From Novosphingobium sp. MW5 (lineage in GTDB: Bacteria; Pseudomonadota; Alphaproteobacteria; Sphingomonadales; Sphingomonadaceae): 64,000 nucleotides of DNA. The stretch spans positions 2,480,001 through 2,544,000 of the forward strand of contig JAPCWB010000001.1 in NCBI GenBank assembly GCA_025938935.1. The letters run 5' to 3'. The notes under the pieces were generated by a model. That model was not told the origin of the DNA. It saw only the letters and a list, made by a program, of their open reading frames with translations, and ran no database searches. Of the stretch, positions 46,426 to 55,891 are shown one piece after another; the stretch's first letter is position 1; each line of letters starts with the position of its first letter. The position numbers were made by a program, and so were the translations under genes.

Positions 46426-47322
46426 ATGAACACTGAAGCAATGACCGCGAAAATGGCCTCGGGCGATGGCTTCATCGCCGCTCTTGACCAGTCGGGCGGC
46501 TCGACCCCCAAGGCGCTCAAGGGCTACGGCGTCGAAGACGATGCGTGGAACACCGAAGAGGAAATGTTCGGCCTGATCCACGAAATGCGCAGCCGCATCA
46601 TTCGCTCGGCCGCCTTCTCGGGCGACAAGGTGATCGGCGCGATCCTGTTCGAACGCACGATGGATGGCCATGTCGACGGTGTGCAGACCCCCGCCGCGTT
46701 GATCGCCAAGGGCGTGGTGCCCTTCATCAAGATCGACAAGGGCCTTGAGGACGAAGTCAACGGCGTCCAGCTGATGAAGCCGATGCCCGAACTCGACGCG
46801 CTGCTCGAAAAGTCGAAGGCGCTGGGCGTCTATGGCACCAAGGAGCGCTCGGTCATCAACTCGGCCAACCGCGAAGGCATCGCTGCCGTGGTCAAGCAGC
46901 AGTTCGAAGTCGGCAAGCAGGTGCTTTCGCACGGCATGATGCCGATCATCGAGCCCGAAGTGAACATCAAGAGCGAGACCCGCGCCGAATGCGACGCGAT
47001 CCTGCTTGAGGAAATCCTGAAGAACCTCGACGAACTGCCCGAAGGCCAGCAGGTCATGCTCAAGCTGTCGCTGCCGGTCGTGCCCGGCACCTTCGACGCG
47101 CTGGTCGACCACCCGAAGGTCCTGCGCGTCGTCGCGCTTTCGGGCGGCTACAAGCGCCCTGAAGCCTGCGTCGAACTGTCGAAGAACCGCGGCATCATCG
47201 CCAGCTTCAGCCGCGCCCTCCTCGAAGACCTGCGCGCGCACATGAGCGATGAGGACTTTGACGCATCGCTCGGCGGTGCTATTGACGAAATCTACACGGG
47301 TTCAACGCAGAAGGTCGCTTGA
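46426..47322 (+). CDS. Fructose-bisphosphate aldolase, class I
   Basis: A 298-residue class I (Schiff-base) aldolase. Visible are FIAALDQSGGSTPKALKGYG, ILFERTMDG, GVVPFIKIDKGLEDEVNGVQ, the strand with the likely Schiff-base Lys (QQVMLKLSLPVVPG) and the substrate loop ALSGGYKRPEACVELSKN. It ends the tkt-gap-MOSC-pgk-fda operon, with a strong terminator 33 bp past its stop. Class I aldolases of this short bacterial type are usual in sphingomonads. Confidence 0.93.
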   Translation: MNTEAMTAKMASGDGFIAALDQSGGSTPKALKGYGVEDDAWNTEEEMFGLIHEMRSRIIRSAAFSGDKVIGAILFERTMDGHVDGVQTPAALIAKGVVPFIKIDKGLEDEVNGVQLMKPMPELDALLEKSKALGVYGTKERSVINSANREGIAAVVKQQFEVGKQVLSHGMMPIIEPEVNIKSETRAECDAILLEEILKNLDELPEGQQVMLKLSLPVVPGTFDALVDHPKVLRVVALSGGYKRPEACVELSKNRGIIASFSRALLEDLRAHMSDEDFDASLGGAIDEIYTGSTQKVA

Positions 47323-47355
47323 TCCTTCAATCGCGTTTCAGAGTTGGAGAGGAGG

Positions 47356-47393
47356 CCGCCGGGCAGGGAAACCTGACCCGGCGGTTGTCTTTT
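47356..47393 (+). terminator. Rho-independent terminator of the central carbon operon
   Basis: A 12-bp stem, CCGCCGGGCAGG paired with CCTG(A)CCCGGCGG, closes on a GAAA tetraloop with one bulged A, and is followed by TTGTCTTTT. It lies just after fda and slightly overlaps the stop of the convergent lipoprotein gene. Confidence 0.9.
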
Positions 47394-47770
47394 CAGCGCG
47401 GCACGTAGGAGAAGCGGAAGGTGTAGTCGGCGCGGCGCGGCTTGGCATTCGTCATGAAACTGTCCGGCTTTATCTCGACAATGGAGAGGTCACCGCCGCG
47501 CAGAGTTGCGGGTTTGTCTGACTGCAAACGGACGGATCTACGCGCGCCGCCGTCCCAGACCGTCGCATCGATGGTCACGCGTCCGGCCCAGATGCATCGG
47601 GCATTCATTGGGCAGCGGCTGTCCTCCACGAGGCGATCGGGGCGGACGATGACAGGCCCTGCCTGGGCCCGCTCACCGAACTTCGCCCAATCATCGAGAC
47701 GCTGGTCAGGCATGGACGCGCAGGCTGAGAGGCCAATGCACAGGGCGGGTATGAGGAGGCGTGTAATCAT
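47393..47770 (-). CDS. Hypothetical lipoprotein
   Basis: A 125-residue protein with a lipobox signal peptide (MITRLLIPALCIGLSACASM; LSAC with Cys at about 17). The start at 47770 is chosen since the upstream in-frame Met at 47863 would place the signal inside. The mature domain contains two cysteines (SRCPMNARCIWAG) and a beta-rich tail (TIDATVWDGGARRSVRLQ). Function unknown. It is convergent with fda and divergent from thiE. Confidence 0.75.
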   Translation of the reverse strand: MITRLLIPALCIGLSACASMPDQRLDDWAKFGERAQAGPVIVRPDRLVEDSRCPMNARCIWAGRVTIDATVWDGGARRSVRLQSDKPATLRGGDLSIVEIKPDSFMTNAKPRRADYTFRFSYVPR

Positions 47771-47849
47771 CGGGGCAATCCTTGAAGGGAATGAGATTAA
47801 TCCCACCAGAACGCTTGGCGCGGGCTTTTGTGCGCTATAGAGCGCGGCC

Positions 47850-48485
47850 ATGACCGCAGACATTCCTCGCGAACCGACCCAGCTTTACCTGATCTCGCCG
47901 CTCGAGGTGGGAGGCGACTTCCCGGAGCGCCTGCGCCGCGCGCTGGCAGCTGCGCCAGTTGCGGCTTTCCAGTTCCGGGTAAAGGGGATCGACGAACACA
48001 CCGCCGCGGACCTGGCGGCACCGCTCCAGCAGATTTGCGCCGATGCGGGCACGGCGTTCATCGTCAACGATTCGATCAGCCTCGCCAAGCGCCTTGATGC
48101 CGATGGCGTCCACCTCGGTCAGAAAGACGGAGACGTGCGCGAGGCGCGTGAACGGCTGGGCCGCGAAGCGCAGATCGGCGTGACGTGCCACGGCAGCCGC
48201 GATCTTGCCATGGAAGCGGGCGAGGCCGGGGCGGATTACGTTGCTTTCGGTGCATTTTTCCCGACCACCACCAAGGAGGTCGAACATCATGCCGACCCGG
48301 AAATCCTCACTTGGTGGCAGACAATATTCGAGCTTCCCTGTGTCGCGATCGGCGGCATCACGCCCGAAACCTGTGGCGCTCTGGCAGAGGCCGGTGCGGA
48401 TTTCATCGCTGTTTCCGGCGCGGTGTGGAACGGCGATGAGGTTGCGGCGGTGAAGGCGTTTGCCGAGGCGCTCAAGCTCGTCTGA
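47850..48485 (+). CDS. thiE: Thiamine-phosphate synthase
   Basis: A 211-residue TIM-barrel enzyme joining the pyrimidine and thiazole halves of thiamine. Visible are FQFRVKGIDEHTA, a pyrophosphate/Mg-binding FIVNDSISLAKRLDADGVHL, LGQKDGDVREAR, VTCHGSRDLAMEAGEAGADY and VAIGGITPETCGALAEAGAD. No TPP riboswitch is seen in the 79-bp gap upstream, and no other thi gene is adjacent. Confidence 0.92.
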   Translation: MTADIPREPTQLYLISPLEVGGDFPERLRRALAAAPVAAFQFRVKGIDEHTAADLAAPLQQICADAGTAFIVNDSISLAKRLDADGVHLGQKDGDVREARERLGREAQIGVTCHGSRDLAMEAGEAGADYVAFGAFFPTTTKEVEHHADPEILTWWQTIFELPCVAIGGITPETCGALAEAGADFIAVSGAVWNGDEVAAVKAFAEALKLV

Positions 48486-48556
48486 AGGAGCTTTTGGCGC
48501 TTCATTTGTTGTGCTTCCCGGCGGCCAAAGTGTCGTCGCAACTTTGGGAAGCCTGA

Positions 48557-49681
48557 ATGAAACGCCTTCTGGTCGCACTCCTCGTTACATCATCGCTGTC
48601 ACTTGCGGCGTGCAAGATGGACACCCCCGCGCCCGCGCCGTCGCAGGCGGCTGGATCGAACCTCAACTCGCGCGACGGACTGCCCGATGCCGGACCCGCC
48701 GATACAGAGGCGCGGCCGATCATGCAGGCGCAGGTCGTGCTCGACCGGCTCGGGTTCACTCCGGGAGTGGTCGACGGCAAGATGGGCCTTTCGACCCGCA
48801 ACGCCATATCGGGTTTCCAGGAGGCCAATCAGCTCAAGGTTACGGGCGAACTGGACGAAGAGACGAGCAAGGCACTGGTGCAGTGGCAATCGATCCCAGC
48901 TACCCGGGTCGTCACCATTCCAGCCGATTTCGCTGCCGGTCCCTTCGTCGAAGTTCCCGACGAGGCCGCCGATCAGGCAAAACTCCCCGCTCTCGGTTAC
49001 GAGTCGCTGGACGAAAAGCTGGCGGAGCGATTCCACACTACCGTGGAGACACTCGTTGCGCTCAATCCGCAAATCATTGCGCCGGGTGCATCCACTATGC
49101 CGAGTGCAGCGCCAGCATCGAGCGAGCCAACCCCGACCGCCTATTTCGCTGCTGGCCAGCAAATCCGAGTACCCAATGTCGGCAATGACCGGGTTGATAG
49201 CGCGAAGGTCAAGGATGGCGGCTGGGCGCAGACGCTCGTCATGCTGGGTGTCGGTAGCGAGCAGCCACAGGCTGAGCGCATTGTCGTCAGCAAGTCCAAG
49301 GGCACGATGAAGGTGTTCGACAAGGCGGACAAGCTGGTCGCGGTCTATACTGCGACTATGGGCTCCGAGCACGATCCGTTGCCGCTGGGCAAATGGAAGA
49401 TCAACGGCACCTCCTACAATCCCAAGTTCCATTACAACCCCGACCTGTTCTGGGATGCAAAGGAGGGCGATACCAAGGCGATGCTGCCGCCGGGACCGAA
49501 CGGGCCGGTGGGTGTTGCCTGGATTGACCTCAGCAAGCCGCATTATGGCATCCATGGTACGCCGCGCCCCGAAACGATTGGCCGCGCCGAGAGCCATGGC
49601 TGCGTTCGTCTGACCAATTGGGACGTCGCCCGCCTGGCGCAGATGGTCCATGCCGGGACGCAAGTGGTGTTCGAGGCCTGA
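48557..49681 (+). CDS. L,D-transpeptidase (YkuD) lipoprotein with peptidoglycan-binding domain
   Basis: A 374-residue cell-wall enzyme. A lipobox (LSLAAC, Cys near 19) anchors it. A peptidoglycan-binding domain 1 follows (ARPIMQAQVVLDRLGFTPGV, about 53-115), then a linker and a YkuD domain with the catalytic motif HGTPRPETIGRAESHGCVRL (Cys near 347). It makes 3-3 crosslinks or attaches proteins to peptidoglycan. The GTG of an M23 peptidase begins one base after its TGA, so the two are likely coupled and together remodel the wall. Confidence 0.92.
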   Translation: MKRLLVALLVTSSLSLAACKMDTPAPAPSQAAGSNLNSRDGLPDAGPADTEARPIMQAQVVLDRLGFTPGVVDGKMGLSTRNAISGFQEANQLKVTGELDEETSKALVQWQSIPATRVVTIPADFAAGPFVEVPDEAADQAKLPALGYESLDEKLAERFHTTVETLVALNPQIIAPGASTMPSAAPASSEPTPTAYFAAGQQIRVPNVGNDRVDSAKVKDGGWAQTLVMLGVGSEQPQAERIVVSKSKGTMKVFDKADKLVAVYTATMGSEHDPLPLGKWKINGTSYNPKFHYNPDLFWDAKEGDTKAMLPPGPNGPVGVAWIDLSKPHYGIHGTPRPETIGRAESHGCVRLTNWDVARLAQMVHAGTQVVFEA

Positions 49682-49682
49682 G

Positions 49683-50336
49683 GTGAGGGCGCGCGATCTC
49701 TTTGCGCGGGGGCTGGGCGGCCTGGCAGTTGCGGCAGGGCTCGCTTATGCGATTGGAACCCTTCCCGAAGGTTCGCAATTGCCGCCGAAACCTGAACTGC
49801 AAAGCGCCAGGCTGGCTGCCGACGATCAGATTGCATCGAACTTGAACGGGCCAGCGCGCAGTGCTCCCGCAGTGCCGCTGGTCTATGCCATGCCGCCGAT
49901 GCCGCGCCTTGAGATCCCGGTTCAGGGGGTGCAGGCCCGGCAGATGAGCGATACTTTCACGCAGTCCCGCGACGGAGGAGCGCGCAGGCACGATGCCATC
50001 GACATCATCGCCCCATCCGGCACCCCGGTCCTCGCCGCGGCCGATGGGGAGGTTGAAAGACTGTTCCTTTCCCGGGCCGGCGGCAACACGATCTACGTGC
50101 GCTCACCCGATCGCCGGGTGATCTATTATTATGCCCACCTCGAAAGCTACGCGCCGGGATTGGCGGAAAAACAACGCGTCAGGGCCGGGCAGGTGATTGG
50201 TGCCGTGGGTGTTTCGGGGAATGCCGATCCTGCGGTGCCGCACCTTCACTTTGCCATCATGGTGACGACCCCTGAAGCGAAGTGGTGGAACGCAGCCATG
50301 GCCGTGAACCCCTATCCCTTGCTCACCCGCCGCTGA
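49683..50336 (+). CDS. M23-family metallopeptidase
   Basis: A 217-residue LytM/M23 endopeptidase, likely periplasmic. A GTG at 49683 is the probable start (VRARDLFARGLGGLAVAAGL, a membrane/signal segment). An ATG at 49650 would fall inside the previous gene. The Zn ligands fit RRHDAIDIIAP (HxxxD, near 107) and HLHFAI (near 187), and YYYAHLESYAPG is the family core. It is probably coupled to the L,D-transpeptidase. Which peptide bond it cuts is unknown. Confidence 0.85.
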   Translation: MRARDLFARGLGGLAVAAGLAYAIGTLPEGSQLPPKPELQSARLAADDQIASNLNGPARSAPAVPLVYAMPPMPRLEIPVQGVQARQMSDTFTQSRDGGARRHDAIDIIAPSGTPVLAAADGEVERLFLSRAGGNTIYVRSPDRRVIYYYAHLESYAPGLAEKQRVRAGQVIGAVGVSGNADPAVPHLHFAIMVTTPEAKWWNAAMAVNPYPLLTRR

Positions 50337-50499
50337 GGCCGGAAAGCGCCATCCACAGGGTCCGGCCCGCCCGGTTTCCTAACCTTTCAGACTGTGTCAT
50401 GTCTGGCGACATGGAACGTGCGCAAGCCATCTCTGACTTTTGTTTCTGGACTATGTCCAGTGTGTCCAGCGCATACGGAAAAACAAGGGGTTATCGGGC

Positions 50500-52437
50500 A
50501 TGAGCGCCACGCCGAATCCGCGCGAACTGACGCTGCGCAGTGTCATCCTCGGCGCCCTGCTGACCGTCGTTTTCACGGCGGCGAACGTCTATTTCGGGCT
50601 GCGCGTCGGCTTGACCTTTTCGACCGCTATCCCGGCTGCGGTCATTTCGATGGCGCTGCTCAGGACACTGGGCGGGGCAACCATTGTGGAGAACAACATC
50701 GTCCAGACCATCGGGAGCGCCGCGGGTGCGGTGGCGACAATGGTCTTCGTCCTTCCGGGCTTCGTCATGGTCGGCTGGTGGAGCGAGATTCCCTATTGGG
50801 AGACGATGCTGGTCTGCGCGACGGGCGGCATCCTTGGTGTCATGCTCTCGGTCCCGATGCGCCGCGCGCTGGTGGTTGATTCCGACCTCCCCTATCCCGA
50901 AGGCGTCGCAGGTGCAGAGATCCTGAAGGTCGGCATGGCCGATGCCGAAGGCGCGAGCGAGAACAAGGCCGGGCTGGCGACCATCATGGTCGGCGCGGCG
51001 GCAGGGGCAGGGCTTGGCTTGCTGACCACGCTGCGCATCGCTGCGGGAGAGGTCACAAAGGTTTTCAAGATTGGGGCGGGTTACGGGACATTGGGCGGGT
51101 CGATGTCGCTCGGCCTTGTCGCCATTGGCCACCTCATCGGCCTGGGGACAGGCATCGCCATGTTTGTCGGCATGGCCACCGGCAAGCTTGTCCTGTTGCC
51201 GTGGCTTAGCGCCGGTCTTCCCGGTGAGGCTGAGGAAGTTGTCGGCACCGTGCTCAGCCAGCAGGTTCGCATGATTGGCGCGGGCGCCATGGCGGTTGCG
51301 GCGCTCTGGTCCCTGGTGCGCATTTCCGGCGCCATGCTGCGCGGGCTTGCCGGGATTGCCGCCACGTCCCGCGCGCGCAGAGGCGGGGAGGCGATTGCCT
51401 TGACCGAACGCGACCTGCCGGGGGGATGGGTCCTGGGCATCAGCGCGGCCATGTTCGGGCCGATCCTCTACCTTGTCTGGGATTTCGTGCAGGGCGGACC
51501 GCTGGCTGGTTCGATTGGACTGGTGTTCCTGCTTTCAGTCGCCTTCATCTCGATCGTGGGCGTGTTTACCGCCGTGGTGACCGGTTACATGGCTGGTCTC
51601 GTCGGCACATCGAACAGCCCGGTGTCCGGAGTCGGCATACTTTCGGTGTTGATCGTATCGGTGCTGATCACGGCGATGTTTGGAGCGGGGCAGGGGGACA
51701 AGGCACCGCTGATCGCCTTCGCCCTGTTCCTCGTCTCATTCGTCTTCGGCATTGCCATTATCGCCAATGACAACCTTCAGGACCTGAAAACCGGCCAGCT
51801 TGTCGGTTCAACGCCCTGGAAGCAGCAAGTGGCGCTGGTGCTGGGTGTCATTGCCGGTTCGCTGGTCCTGCCGCCCGTGCTGCAGCTGCTGGCGACCAGC
51901 TTCGGTTTTGCCGGTGCGCCAGGGGCCGGACCGAATGCGCTCGCCGCTCCGCAGGCCTCGCTTTTTGCGGCCATCGCGCAAGGCGTGCTTGGCGGTACAC
52001 TGCGCTGGGACCTCGTCGGGCTGGGGGCAGCGATCGGCGTCGTGGTCGTGATCTTGGACGAGGTGCTGCGCAAAACGGGCAAAGGAAAGCTGCCGCCCCT
52101 CGCGGTGGGTATGGGCATATACCTGCCGGTAACGCTGGTGCTGCCAACGGTGATCGGCACGGTGATTGGCCATTACTGGAACAAGATGGCTGATCGGACC
52201 TCGCGCCCCGAATTCACCGCGCGGCTTGGCGTGCTGCTGGCGACCGGGCTGGTCGTGGGTGACAGCCTGTTCGGGCTCGCCTTTGCCGGTGCGGTTGCTG
52301 TTGCCGGCGATCCGGAGAAGCTGGCAATCGTCGGAGAAGGGTTCGCGCCCACGGCAGAGTGGATCGGCCTCGCCGCGGTGGCGGCCATCCTTTACGCCAG
52401 CTACGCATGGACCCGGCGCAAGGCGCTGAACGCTTAA
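50500..52437 (+). CDS. OPT-family oligopeptide transporter
   Basis: A 645-residue multi-pass membrane protein. Helices are dense, and the family signatures NVYFGLRVGLTFSTAIPAAV, LPYPEGVAGAEILKVG and GTSNSPVSGVGIL are visible. OPT proteins import oligopeptides or metal chelates. The start at 50500 (MSATPNPREL) is taken, since the upstream in-frame Met at 50440 has no family-like sequence. Following two peptidoglycan enzymes, a role in peptide uptake is possible but unproven. The stop overlaps by three bases the convergent gene. Confidence 0.9.
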   Translation: MSATPNPRELTLRSVILGALLTVVFTAANVYFGLRVGLTFSTAIPAAVISMALLRTLGGATIVENNIVQTIGSAAGAVATMVFVLPGFVMVGWWSEIPYWETMLVCATGGILGVMLSVPMRRALVVDSDLPYPEGVAGAEILKVGMADAEGASENKAGLATIMVGAAAGAGLGLLTTLRIAAGEVTKVFKIGAGYGTLGGSMSLGLVAIGHLIGLGTGIAMFVGMATGKLVLLPWLSAGLPGEAEEVVGTVLSQQVRMIGAGAMAVAALWSLVRISGAMLRGLAGIAATSRARRGGEAIALTERDLPGGWVLGISAAMFGPILYLVWDFVQGGPLAGSIGLVFLLSVAFISIVGVFTAVVTGYMAGLVGTSNSPVSGVGILSVLIVSVLITAMFGAGQGDKAPLIAFALFLVSFVFGIAIIANDNLQDLKTGQLVGSTPWKQQVALVLGVIAGSLVLPPVLQLLATSFGFAGAPGAGPNALAAPQASLFAAIAQGVLGGTLRWDLVGLGAAIGVVVVILDEVLRKTGKGKLPPLAVGMGIYLPVTLVLPTVIGTVIGHYWNKMADRTSRPEFTARLGVLLATGLVVGDSLFGLAFAGAVAVAGDPEKLAIVGEGFAPTAEWIGLAAVAAILYASYAWTRRKALNA

Positions 52438-52796
52438 AGGCTGTTGTTGGAGACGCCCAGCACGCAGCGCAGGTTGGAATCAGTCCCATCCGCTGCCAAA
52501 CGCCGCAGGAACCCGCCCGACTGCCGGCGATAGACTGCGCCCTGCAATGGTCCTGACGTCATCACGAGCCGGTCGCCGGCAAGAAGATAGATTCCGCGGC
52601 CGCTGGCGGTGACATAGGCCGAACCGTTGACCACGGTGAAGTCTTCGGCCGGTGCGCGAACACCGCTCGCCGCCATGGCATCGCCGGGAAGTTCGCAGGC
52701 GTAGCTGCCCTTCGGCATCGTGCCGAGCGCGCCCCCTGGTGCGGCGAGGGCAGGGGTGGCTAGCGTTGCGGCAAGCAAGGTGATCGTGCGCTTCAT
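52434..52796 (-). CDS. Periplasmic protein of unknown function
   Basis: A 120-residue exported protein with a signal peptide (MKRTITLLAATLATPALAAP). The mature part has two Cys (SYACELPG and LRCVLG) that could form a disulphide, and a beta-rich core (EDFTVVNGSAYVTASGRGIY). No known family is recognised. The start at 52796 is chosen for the signal peptide. Confidence 0.75.
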   Translation of the reverse strand: MKRTITLLAATLATPALAAPGGALGTMPKGSYACELPGDAMAASGVRAPAEDFTVVNGSAYVTASGRGIYLLAGDRLVMTSGPLQGAVYRRQSGGFLRRLAADGTDSNLRCVLGVSNNSL

Positions 52797-52955
52797 CGGT
52801 TCGTCCTGTTCCGCCCAGCCGATTAGCACCGGATGAATGGCCACGCCAGTTGGCCGTGATTCCATTCAAGGTGTTGCCCCTTGGCCCCGCACAGGCTAAG
52901 GGCGCGGCCTTCCCCGAAGGCTCGGGGTTCTTTCTCATCCTCGAAGGCATCTCCC

Positions 52956-53522
52956 ATGGCGAAGATCAGCGGCGTGGACATCCGTCCCGGCAATATTCTG
53001 GAATACGAAAAGGGCATCTGGAAGGTTGCCAAGACGCAGCACACCCAGCCGGGCAAGGGCGGCGCCTTCATGCAGGTCGAGATGAAGAACCTGATCGACG
53101 GCCGCAAGACCAACGTGCGCTTCCGCAGCGCCGATACCGTTGAGCGCGTGCGCCTCGACACCAAGGATTACCAGTACCTCTATGCCGAGGGTGACGATCT
53201 GGTGTTTATGGACGTGGAAACCTACGACCAGATTACGCTGCCCGCCGATCTTCTGGGCGATGCCGCGGCATTCCTGCAGGACGGCATGACCGTGCTTCTC
53301 GAAATGTATGACGAGCGCCCGATCTCGGTCCAGCTTCCCGATCAGGTAGAGGCCACCATCGTCGAAGCCGACGCCGTGGTGAAGGGGCAGACCGCTTCGT
53401 CGAGCTACAAGCCCGCGATTCTGGACAATGGCGTCCGCGTCATGGTGCCGCCGCACATCGAAAGCGGTACGCGCATCGTCGTAAACGTTTACGACCGCGA
53501 ATACGTCGGCAAGGCGAACTGA
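52956..53522 (+). CDS. efp: Elongation factor P
   Basis: A 188-residue EF-P that rescues ribosomes stalled at polyproline. The three OB-like domains are intact ([60 protein letters not shown]). The loop tip Lys that is lysylated in E. coli is present in QPGKGGAF (near 34). The E2 gene in this window has proline runs that such a factor would help translate. An imp/suhB-type gene follows 7 bp later. Confidence 0.96.
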   Translation: MAKISGVDIRPGNILEYEKGIWKVAKTQHTQPGKGGAFMQVEMKNLIDGRKTNVRFRSADTVERVRLDTKDYQYLYAEGDDLVFMDVETYDQITLPADLLGDAAAFLQDGMTVLLEMYDERPISVQLPDQVEATIVEADAVVKGQTASSSYKPAILDNGVRVMVPPHIESGTRIVVNVYDREYVGKAN

Positions 53523-53529
53523 TCGATCC

Positions 53530-54354
53530 ATGGCAGTTCTATCCGGCCTCATACGCGTAATGGAAAAGGCGGCACGCAAGGCGGGCAACCGCCTGCGCCG
53601 CGACTTTGGTGAGGTCGAGCACCTCCAGGTCAGCCGCAAGGGGCCGGCGGACTTCGTTTCGAAGGCGGACCAGCACGCAGAACGTACCATCTGGGACGAA
53701 CTGCGCGCCGCGCGGCCGGACTGGGGCTTCGTTTTCGAGGAAGCCGGCGTGGTCGAGGGAGATCCCACCAAGCCGCGCTTCATCGTCGATCCGCTCGACG
53801 GCACCAGCAACTTCCTGCACGGCATCCCGCACTTCGCGATTTCCATCGCCGTGCAGGAGCCGCGGCTCGACGGCAAGGGCTGGGGCGAGGTTACGGCGGG
53901 CATCGTCTACCAGCCGATCACCGACCAGAGCTTCTGGGCTGAAAAGGCCCGCGGAGCATGGCTTCATGATGCCCGCCTTCGTGTCTCTTCACGCCGTCAC
54001 CTCGATGAGTGCCTGATCGCAACGGGCATTCCCTTTGCCGGTGCCGGCGATCCGGGTGAATGGATGCGGATTTACGCCTCACTTGCGCCGCAGATTGCCG
54101 GCATCCGCCGTTTTGGTGCGGCTTCGCTCGATCTCGCGTGGGTTGCGGCGGGTCGTTTCGATGGCTTCTGGGAAACCGGCCTCAAGCCTTGGGATACCGC
54201 GGCGGGCTGCCTTCTGGTGCGCGAGGCAGGAGGCTTCGTCAGCGACTATCGCGGACGGTCGGACCCGATTTGCGATGCGCAGGTTCTTGCCGGCAACGAC
54301 GTGATTCACTCGAAGCTGCACAAGGCTATCACTCAGGCACTCAAGGCTGGTTGA
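53530..54354 (+). CDS. suhB: Inositol monophosphatase family protein
   Basis: A 274-residue Mg-dependent phosphatase of the IMPase/SuhB type. The metal ligands are in FVFEEAG (Glu near 76) and VDPLDGTSNFLHG (near 86), and the C-terminal Asp in LKPWDTAAGCLLVREAGG. Members hydrolyse inositol-1-phosphate or, as SuhB, act with the transcription machinery; the exact role here is not resolved. It is 7 bp downstream of efp. Confidence 0.88.
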   Translation: MAVLSGLIRVMEKAARKAGNRLRRDFGEVEHLQVSRKGPADFVSKADQHAERTIWDELRAARPDWGFVFEEAGVVEGDPTKPRFIVDPLDGTSNFLHGIPHFAISIAVQEPRLDGKGWGEVTAGIVYQPITDQSFWAEKARGAWLHDARLRVSSRRHLDECLIATGIPFAGAGDPGEWMRIYASLAPQIAGIRRFGAASLDLAWVAAGRFDGFWETGLKPWDTAAGCLLVREAGGFVSDYRGRSDPICDAQVLAGNDVIHSKLHKAITQALKAG

Positions 54355-54393
54355 ATAGATGGCGGTCTGCGTCTAACGCGGCCGCAGAAGTGT

Positions 54394-54477
54394 GCCCCTG
54401 TGGCGGAATGGTAGACGCGAACGACTCAAAATCGTTTGTCGCAAGGCGTGCCCGTTCGAGTCGGGCCAGGGGCACCA
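54394..54477 (+). tRNA. tRNA-Leu (CAA)
   Basis: An 84-nt cloverleaf with encoded CCA: acceptor GCCCCTG pairing CAGGGGC, D arm GGCGGAATGGTAGACGC, anticodon loop CTCAAAA (anticodon CAA), a class II long variable arm and T arm CGTTCGAGTCG. Confidence 0.96.
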
Positions 54478-54521
54478 ATCCGCACTTGCCAGCCGCGGAG
54501 GCTAGGCTAGTCTCATCGGCC

Positions 54522-55840
54522 ATGAAGCACATCGCCCTTTTGCTCGCCGGCGCCGCAGCGCTTGTTTCCATCCCCGCACAGGCTGACCAGATCAGCGACG
54601 CGATCAAGGCCGAGATGCCCGGCCTGATGACGATCTACCGCGATCTTCATGCCAATCCCGAACTCAGCTTCGAGGAAAAGCGCTCTGCCGGGATCATGGC
54701 GGCGGCGGCGAAGAAGGCCGGATTTGAAGTGACCGAAGGCGTCGGCAAGACCGGCGTGGTCGCGGTATTGAAGAACGGCCCTGGGCCGGTTGTACTGATC
54801 CGTGCCGACATGGACGGGCTCCCCGTCGTCGAACAGACCGGCCTGCCTTTCGCCTCCAAGGTTCGGGGTGTCTCAACCGCGGGGGTCGAAAGCGGCGTGA
54901 TGCACGCCTGCGGCCATGACACGCACATGACCGCCTGGATTGCTGTTGCCCGATATCTCGCGGCGAACAAGAAGGACTGGTCGGGCACCATTGTCATGGT
55001 TGGCCAGCCAGCGGAGGAGCTTGGCCTTGGCGCGCGCGCCATGCTGGCAGACGGCATGTACACCCGCTTCCCCAAGCCGGATTACTCCATCGCCTTCCAT
55101 GATACGCACGAATTGCCGAGCGGCGTGATTGGTGTGACCCCAGTGCTACGCGCTGGCGAATGTCGACAGCGTGGACGTGACCTTCAAAGGCGTTGGTGGC
55201 CACGGATCTCGCCCGCACCAGACAAAGGATCCGATCGTCGTTGCGGCGGCATTCGTTACCCGTGTGCAGACGCTTGTCAGCCGTGAGAACGATCCTTCTG
55301 TCCCGGCGGTCGTCACCGTGGGTTCGTTTCATGCCGGCGCCAAGCACAACATCATATCAGACAAGGCCGAGCTGCAACTCACGGTCCGTAGCTATGCCGA
55401 CGAAGTTCGGCAGAACCTGCTATCCGGTATTGCCCGCGTGGCGGAAGGCGAGGCCATGGCTTCAGGGCTGACCGGCGACCTGAAACCTACCGTGGTCGTC
55501 CGCGAACCCTATACCCGCTCTACATTCAATTCGCCCGACTTCAGCCGCGATATGCTGACCTTCTTCAAGGGCCGCTTCGGCGAGGACCGCGCCAGTGCAG
55601 GTCCCGGCGAGCATGGGCGGCGAGGACTTCGGCGAATTCTGGCGGGCCGATCCGGACAAGATCAAGTCGATGATCTTCTGGGTAGGCGGCACTCCGGCAG
55701 AACGCCTGGCCAAGGGGGACATGGCCAATATCCCGGGAACGCACAGCCCGTTCTTCGCGCCAGAGGCGGACAAGGTGATCAGCACCGCCTCCGAAGCGCT
55801 GATCGCGGCGACCCTTAAACTTTTGCCTGCTGCAAAATGA
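54522..55840 (+). CDS. M20-family amidohydrolase, two frameshifts
   Basis: A secreted M20 metallo-hydrolase (HipO/IAA-amino-acid hydrolase type), about 438 residues after correction. The signal peptide is MKHIALLLAGAAALVSIPAQ. Metal-binding parts are present: HACGHDTHMT, VGQPAEELGLGARAM, HDTHELPSG, GVGGHGSRPHQTKDPI and VPASMGGEDFGEFW. The reading passes through three frames in steps of one: the joints are near 55143 (GVTP...YALANVDSVD) and near 55591 (EDRPVQVPAS). Each needs one base removed. All catalytic parts are otherwise intact, so sequencing error fits better than decay. The substrate is unknown. Confidence 0.85.
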
Positions 55841-55891
55841 CGGACGCCAGGTAACTGGCACACCCTTCCAGGTCATGCTAGCAATCCTCAG

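Noticed and set aside
45011..46441. Minus-strand 476-codon frame opposite pgk
   Set aside because: Pgk has all family motifs in the plus frame; the opposite text is Arg/His/Asp-rich without a domain.
47771..47849. TPP riboswitch before thiE
   Set aside because: The gap lacks the conserved CUGAGA and ACC-UGA-type elements of the thiamine riboswitch and is too short.
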